From Brevibacillus daliensis (GTDB lineage: Bacteria; Bacillota; Bacilli; Brevibacillales; Brevibacillaceae): 64,000 bases of DNA. Of this stretch, positions 61,675 to 64,000 are shown piece by piece. The notes under the pieces were generated by a model that had not been told where the DNA came from, ran no database searches, and worked only from the letters and a program-made list of their open reading frames with translations. Every line of letters starts with the position of its first letter. Within the stretch, counting starts at the first letter, position 1. The stretch is from NCBI RefSeq assembly GCF_021245735.1, contig NZ_JAJISB010000003.1, positions 62,001 to 126,000 on the forward strand, given 5' to 3'. The translations under genes and the position numbers were made by a program.

Positions 61675-62316
61675 ATGCTGGATTCCTTAAAGAAAATCAT
61701 TACATCCAAGGATGAACCTAAAAAAATGAAACCGCTCCATTATTTCATCATCCTGTTTTGTCTCGGGGCGGCAGTAATGATCCTGACAGATTTTCTGGAC
61801 ATGACTCCAGATGTGGCACAGGAGCAAGAAGGCAATTACAACATGAGCCAGCCTCCGGAACAAGAAGGGAATAGCACTCCCGCCTTTTCTTTCAATTCTA
61901 CTTCTCCGAATGATTTAATCAGGGAATATGAGAACCACTATGAGACGCAATTGAAAGAAATACTGGAGATGGTTCCTGGTGTAACCTCTGTTGATGTACT
62001 GGTTAATCTGGATTCTACGCCAGAAGTGGTTGTGGAAAAGAACACAGATCAACGTCTCGCATCTACCAATGAAACGGATAAGGATAAAGCAACCCGTACC
62101 CAGATCGATCAATCAAAAAATGAGCAGGTAGTACTAATCAATGGCTCCAAGAACGAACAACCCGTGGTCATCAAAACCGTGAAGCCCAAAGTTAGAGGAG
62201 TACTTGTTGTAGCAAAAGGGGCGGAGAATATTCAGGTCAAGGCATGGATAACGGAAGCCGTTCAAAAAGCTTTAGAAGTGCCTGCATACAAGATTTCCAT
62301 TTTGCCGAAAAAATAG
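61675..62316 (+). CDS. spoIIIAG: stage III sporulation protein AG
   Basis: A 213-residue protein with one helix (about 27-43) and a periplasm-side domain of the ring-building type (LKEILEMVPGVTSVDVLVNLDS, then KVRGVLVVAKGAENIQVK). SpoIIIAG forms a large ring. ATG 61675 follows AAGGAGGG; an in-frame ATG at 61651 lies before this site and is rejected. Confidence 0.93.
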   Translation: MLDSLKKIITSKDEPKKMKPLHYFIILFCLGAAVMILTDFLDMTPDVAQEQEGNYNMSQPPEQEGNSTPAFSFNSTSPNDLIREYENHYETQLKEILEMVPGVTSVDVLVNLDSTPEVVVEKNTDQRLASTNETDKDKATRTQIDQSKNEQVVLINGSKNEQPVVIKTVKPKVRGVLVVAKGAENIQVKAWITEAVQKALEVPAYKISILPKK

Positions 62317-62331
62317 AGGAGGGATTTCGTA

Positions 62332-63009
62332 ATGATGTTGCGTAAACAAACGGTGTGGTTATTAACAATGTTGGCAGTCATGGTGGTATTGTCTGGTTAC
62401 TATATGGTAAAAGGACCAGAAGAGCAGATACCGGCTGCTATTTCCGAACAGCACGGGGAAGGACAGCCAACTGTAGAACAGCCAATAAATGGTGTACAAG
62501 TAGATACGAAGCAACTTGATCAGCCAGTTCCAGAAGTAGCGGTGGTTGAAGGGAAGGAAACCGTTTCTCAACCTCCAGCGACGAAAGCACCTTCAGCGCC
62601 TGCTGAAACAACCGATAAAACAGTACCAAAAGATACACAGCTTGACGGATTGACTGCAACCAACCAAGTGTTTACCGGCTATAAACTGAAACGCGAATCC
62701 ACGTTCCAACAGCAAAAAGATGATCAAACCTCTATCATGACAAACTCTTCTTCTACACCTCAGGCAATAGCAGAGGCGGATGCTCGTATTCAGGAATTAT
62801 CTACGATGGAGCAACAAACGGTCGCACTGGAGGAATTGATCAAAACAAAAGGCTATAAGGATTGCGTCGTAATGTTGCAAGCTGAAGGTGTTATGATTAT
62901 GGTTCAAAAGGATAAACTGGAAAGTAAGGAAGCAGCTGAGATCATTGGAATGGCGAAGGTATATCTGAAAGTGCCTGGACAAAAAGTTACAGTTTCGTAT
63001 CAACCCTAA
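62332..63009 (+). CDS. spoIIIAH: stage III sporulation protein AH
   Basis: A 225-residue protein with one N-terminal helix (LLTMLAVMVVLSGYYMV), a 75-residue Pro/Thr/Ala/Gln-rich linker, and the C-terminal YscJ/FliF-like domain that binds forespore SpoIIQ. The linker is longer than usual by eye. The ATG at 62332 (or 62335) follows GAGGAGGG. Last gene of spoIIIA. Confidence 0.93.
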   Translation: MMLRKQTVWLLTMLAVMVVLSGYYMVKGPEEQIPAAISEQHGEGQPTVEQPINGVQVDTKQLDQPVPEVAVVEGKETVSQPPATKAPSAPAETTDKTVPKDTQLDGLTATNQVFTGYKLKRESTFQQQKDDQTSIMTNSSSTPQAIAEADARIQELSTMEQQTVALEELIKTKGYKDCVVMLQAEGVMIMVQKDKLESKEAAEIIGMAKVYLKVPGQKVTVSYQP

Positions 63010-63016
63010 GGGGGAA

Positions 63017-63062
63017 AAAGGATTTCTTTCTCGAAATATGAGGAGAAGGAAATCCTTTCTTG
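63017..63062 (+). terminator. terminator of the spoIIIA operon
   Basis: AAAGGATTTC pairs with GAAATCCTTT around a 20-nt loop holding a partial TTCTC/GAGAA pairing, followed by CTT. Confidence 0.7.
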
Positions 63063-63170
63063 ACGTTCAGGTTACAAAAAGATACCATTTAATTTATGAC
63101 CAGCTCATAATACTAATCGCTAAATGGCAATAAAGAGCTGAATTTTGGATGAATAAAGGGGTGCTAGGTA

Positions 63171-63683
63171 GTGTTTAAACTGCATGAAATCCGTGAAATT
63201 ATCAAGTTAATTGATCAAACATCGATAAAAGAATTTGAATTAGAATCAGACGGCTCGAAGCTTTCTATTAAAAAAAGCGGTGGTGTAGAAGTTCCTCAGC
63301 CTGTTTACATTCACAGTGAACCTGCTGTTGCACCAACAGTCGTGAATCAAGCAACCGTTCCGCCTATCGAAACTTCAGTTACTCCTAATACAGAAGTTAC
63401 TGCTCTGAAAGCGGATGCCAAACAAGAAGACGAAATGCAGAACCTACATAAAGTCGTCTCTCCAATGGTAGGGACTTTTTATCGTGCTGCTGAGCCAGGA
63501 GCTGCTCCATTCATTGCTAGTGGAGATCGTGTAAATCCAAATAGTGTTGTATGTATTGTGGAAGCAATGAAGCTGTTTAACGAGATAACGGCAGATGTAT
63601 CAGGGGAGATTGTGAAAGTATTGGTAGAGGATGGATCGTTAGTCGAATACGGACAGCCTCTATTCTTAGTAAAGGCACAATAA
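63171..63683 (+). CDS. accB: acetyl-CoA carboxylase biotin carboxyl carrier protein
   Basis: A 170-residue BCCP. An N-terminal helical region (1-35) is followed by a Pro/Val/Thr-rich hinge (about 40-90) and the biotinyl domain, with the biotinylated lysine K134 in [13 protein letters not shown] start at 63171 after GGGGTGCTAGG. It carries CO2 from AccC to the carboxyltransferase in fatty-acid synthesis. 17 bp before accC. Confidence 0.95.
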   Translation: MFKLHEIREIIKLIDQTSIKEFELESDGSKLSIKKSGGVEVPQPVYIHSEPAVAPTVVNQATVPPIETSVTPNTEVTALKADAKQEDEMQNLHKVVSPMVGTFYRAAEPGAAPFIASGDRVNPNSVVCIVEAMKLFNEITADVSGEIVKVLVEDGSLVEYGQPLFLVKAQ

Positions 63684-63700
63684 TCGAAAGGAGATGCGAA

Positions 63701-64000
63701 ATGTTTCATAAGATTCTCATTGCAAACCGGGGCGAGATTGCCGTACGAATCATTCGTGCTTGCCGTGAATTAGGCATTAAAACCGTAGCGGTCTATTCAG
63801 AAGCAGACCGTGATGCATTGCATGTTAGGATGGCCGATGAAGCATATTGTATCGGACCGACAGCCTCGAAAGACAGCTATTTACATATGGCAAACATAAT
63901 GAGCGTAGCTACAAAAAATGGGGTAGATGCCATTCATCCTGGTTACGGATTTTTGGCGGAGAACGCAGACTTTGCTGAAATCTGCTCCGCATGCAATATT
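63701..64000 (+). CDS. accC: acetyl-CoA carboxylase biotin carboxylase subunit, N-terminal part (partial)
   Basis: The first 100 codons, running off the window edge. [26 protein letters not shown] and the later [16 protein letters not shown] are exact biotin carboxylase hallmarks. ATG follows AAAGGAGATG. ATP-dependent carboxylation of the BCCP biotin. Confidence 0.95.
   Translation, partial: MFHKILIANRGEIAVRIIRACRELGIKTVAVYSEADRDALHVRMADEAYCIGPTASKDSYLHMANIMSVATKNGVDAIHPGYGFLAENADFAEICSACNI

Noticed and set aside
1-64000. CRISPR arrays, tRNA/rRNA genes, insertion sequences, prophage
   Set aside because: I saw no regularly spaced repeats, no transposase or integrase motifs, no cloverleaf sequences and no break in synteny that would support any of these.

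Overview
The window is ordinary chromosomal DNA of a low-GC, endospore-forming member of the Bacilli. The complete eight-gene spoIIIA operon followed by accB/accC, the yqhO-P-Q-R / papQ(yqhT) / efp / yqhV block, DeoR-Pdp-DeoC, MntR and EcsAB all have their closest recognisable relatives in Bacillus. The extra content (cobalamin-riboswitch uptake operon, phosphosulfolactate genes, Paenibacillaceae-like gene mix) would fit Brevibacillus or a near relative; that genus guess is inference. I see no prophage, insertion sequence, CRISPR array, rRNA or tRNA.

Layout. 1-6.8 kb: tail of an amidohydrolase, a PAS/AAA+ sigma-54 activator on the minus strand, and a divergent four-gene 2-oxoacid dehydrogenase complex (E1alpha, E1beta, E2, E3). 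That operon has a -24/-12 promoter, a tandem palindromic upstream site and a perfect catabolite-repression (cre) site. 6.8-9.7 kb: a haem module, namely a small HsmA-like membrane protein preceded by an HssR-type direct repeat, then the HssR/HssS two-component system. The usual HrtAB efflux pump is absent. 10-16 kb: AI-2E-type permease, then a cobalamin riboswitch in front of a BtuC-BtuD-(rubredoxin/methyltransferase fusion)-BtuF-[2Fe-2S] protein operon. 16.2-22.4 kb: cydABCD (cytochrome bd and its assembly transporter) with an Fnr-type box. 22.5-25.7 kb: TetR-controlled MFS exporter and a zinc-type CDF exporter. 25.9-28.7 kb: SDR epimerase and EcsAB. 29-37 kb: dipeptide/oligopeptide ABC importer flanked by a signal-less S13 peptidase and a class-C26 gamma-glutamyl hydrolase, probably a murein-peptide salvage cluster. 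37-41 kb: VOC protein, CopZ, CopA and a secreted Met/His-rich protein. 41-43.7 kb: a Bce-type two-component system without its transporter, and an alpha/beta hydrolase. 43.8-47 kb: DeoR, Pdp, DeoC. 47-49.4 kb: YkvI-like permease, FMN reductase, MntR. 49.5-57.5 kb: yqhO-P-Q-R, papQ, efp, UPF0756 protein, comB/comA, yqhV and a CD1247-like protein. 57.6-64 kb: spoIIIAA-AH, accB and the start of accC.

How it fits together. Several blocks deal with metals and tetrapyrroles: haem sensing, corrinoid uptake, the haem-containing bd oxidase, Cu export, Zn-type export and Mn sensing. Most have a recognisable cis-element next to them. The two items most worth following are the HssRS-HsmA arrangement with its near-canonical direct repeat and no HrtAB, and the riboswitch-controlled operon that adds a rubredoxin-methyltransferase fusion and a small Fe-S protein to a corrinoid importer.
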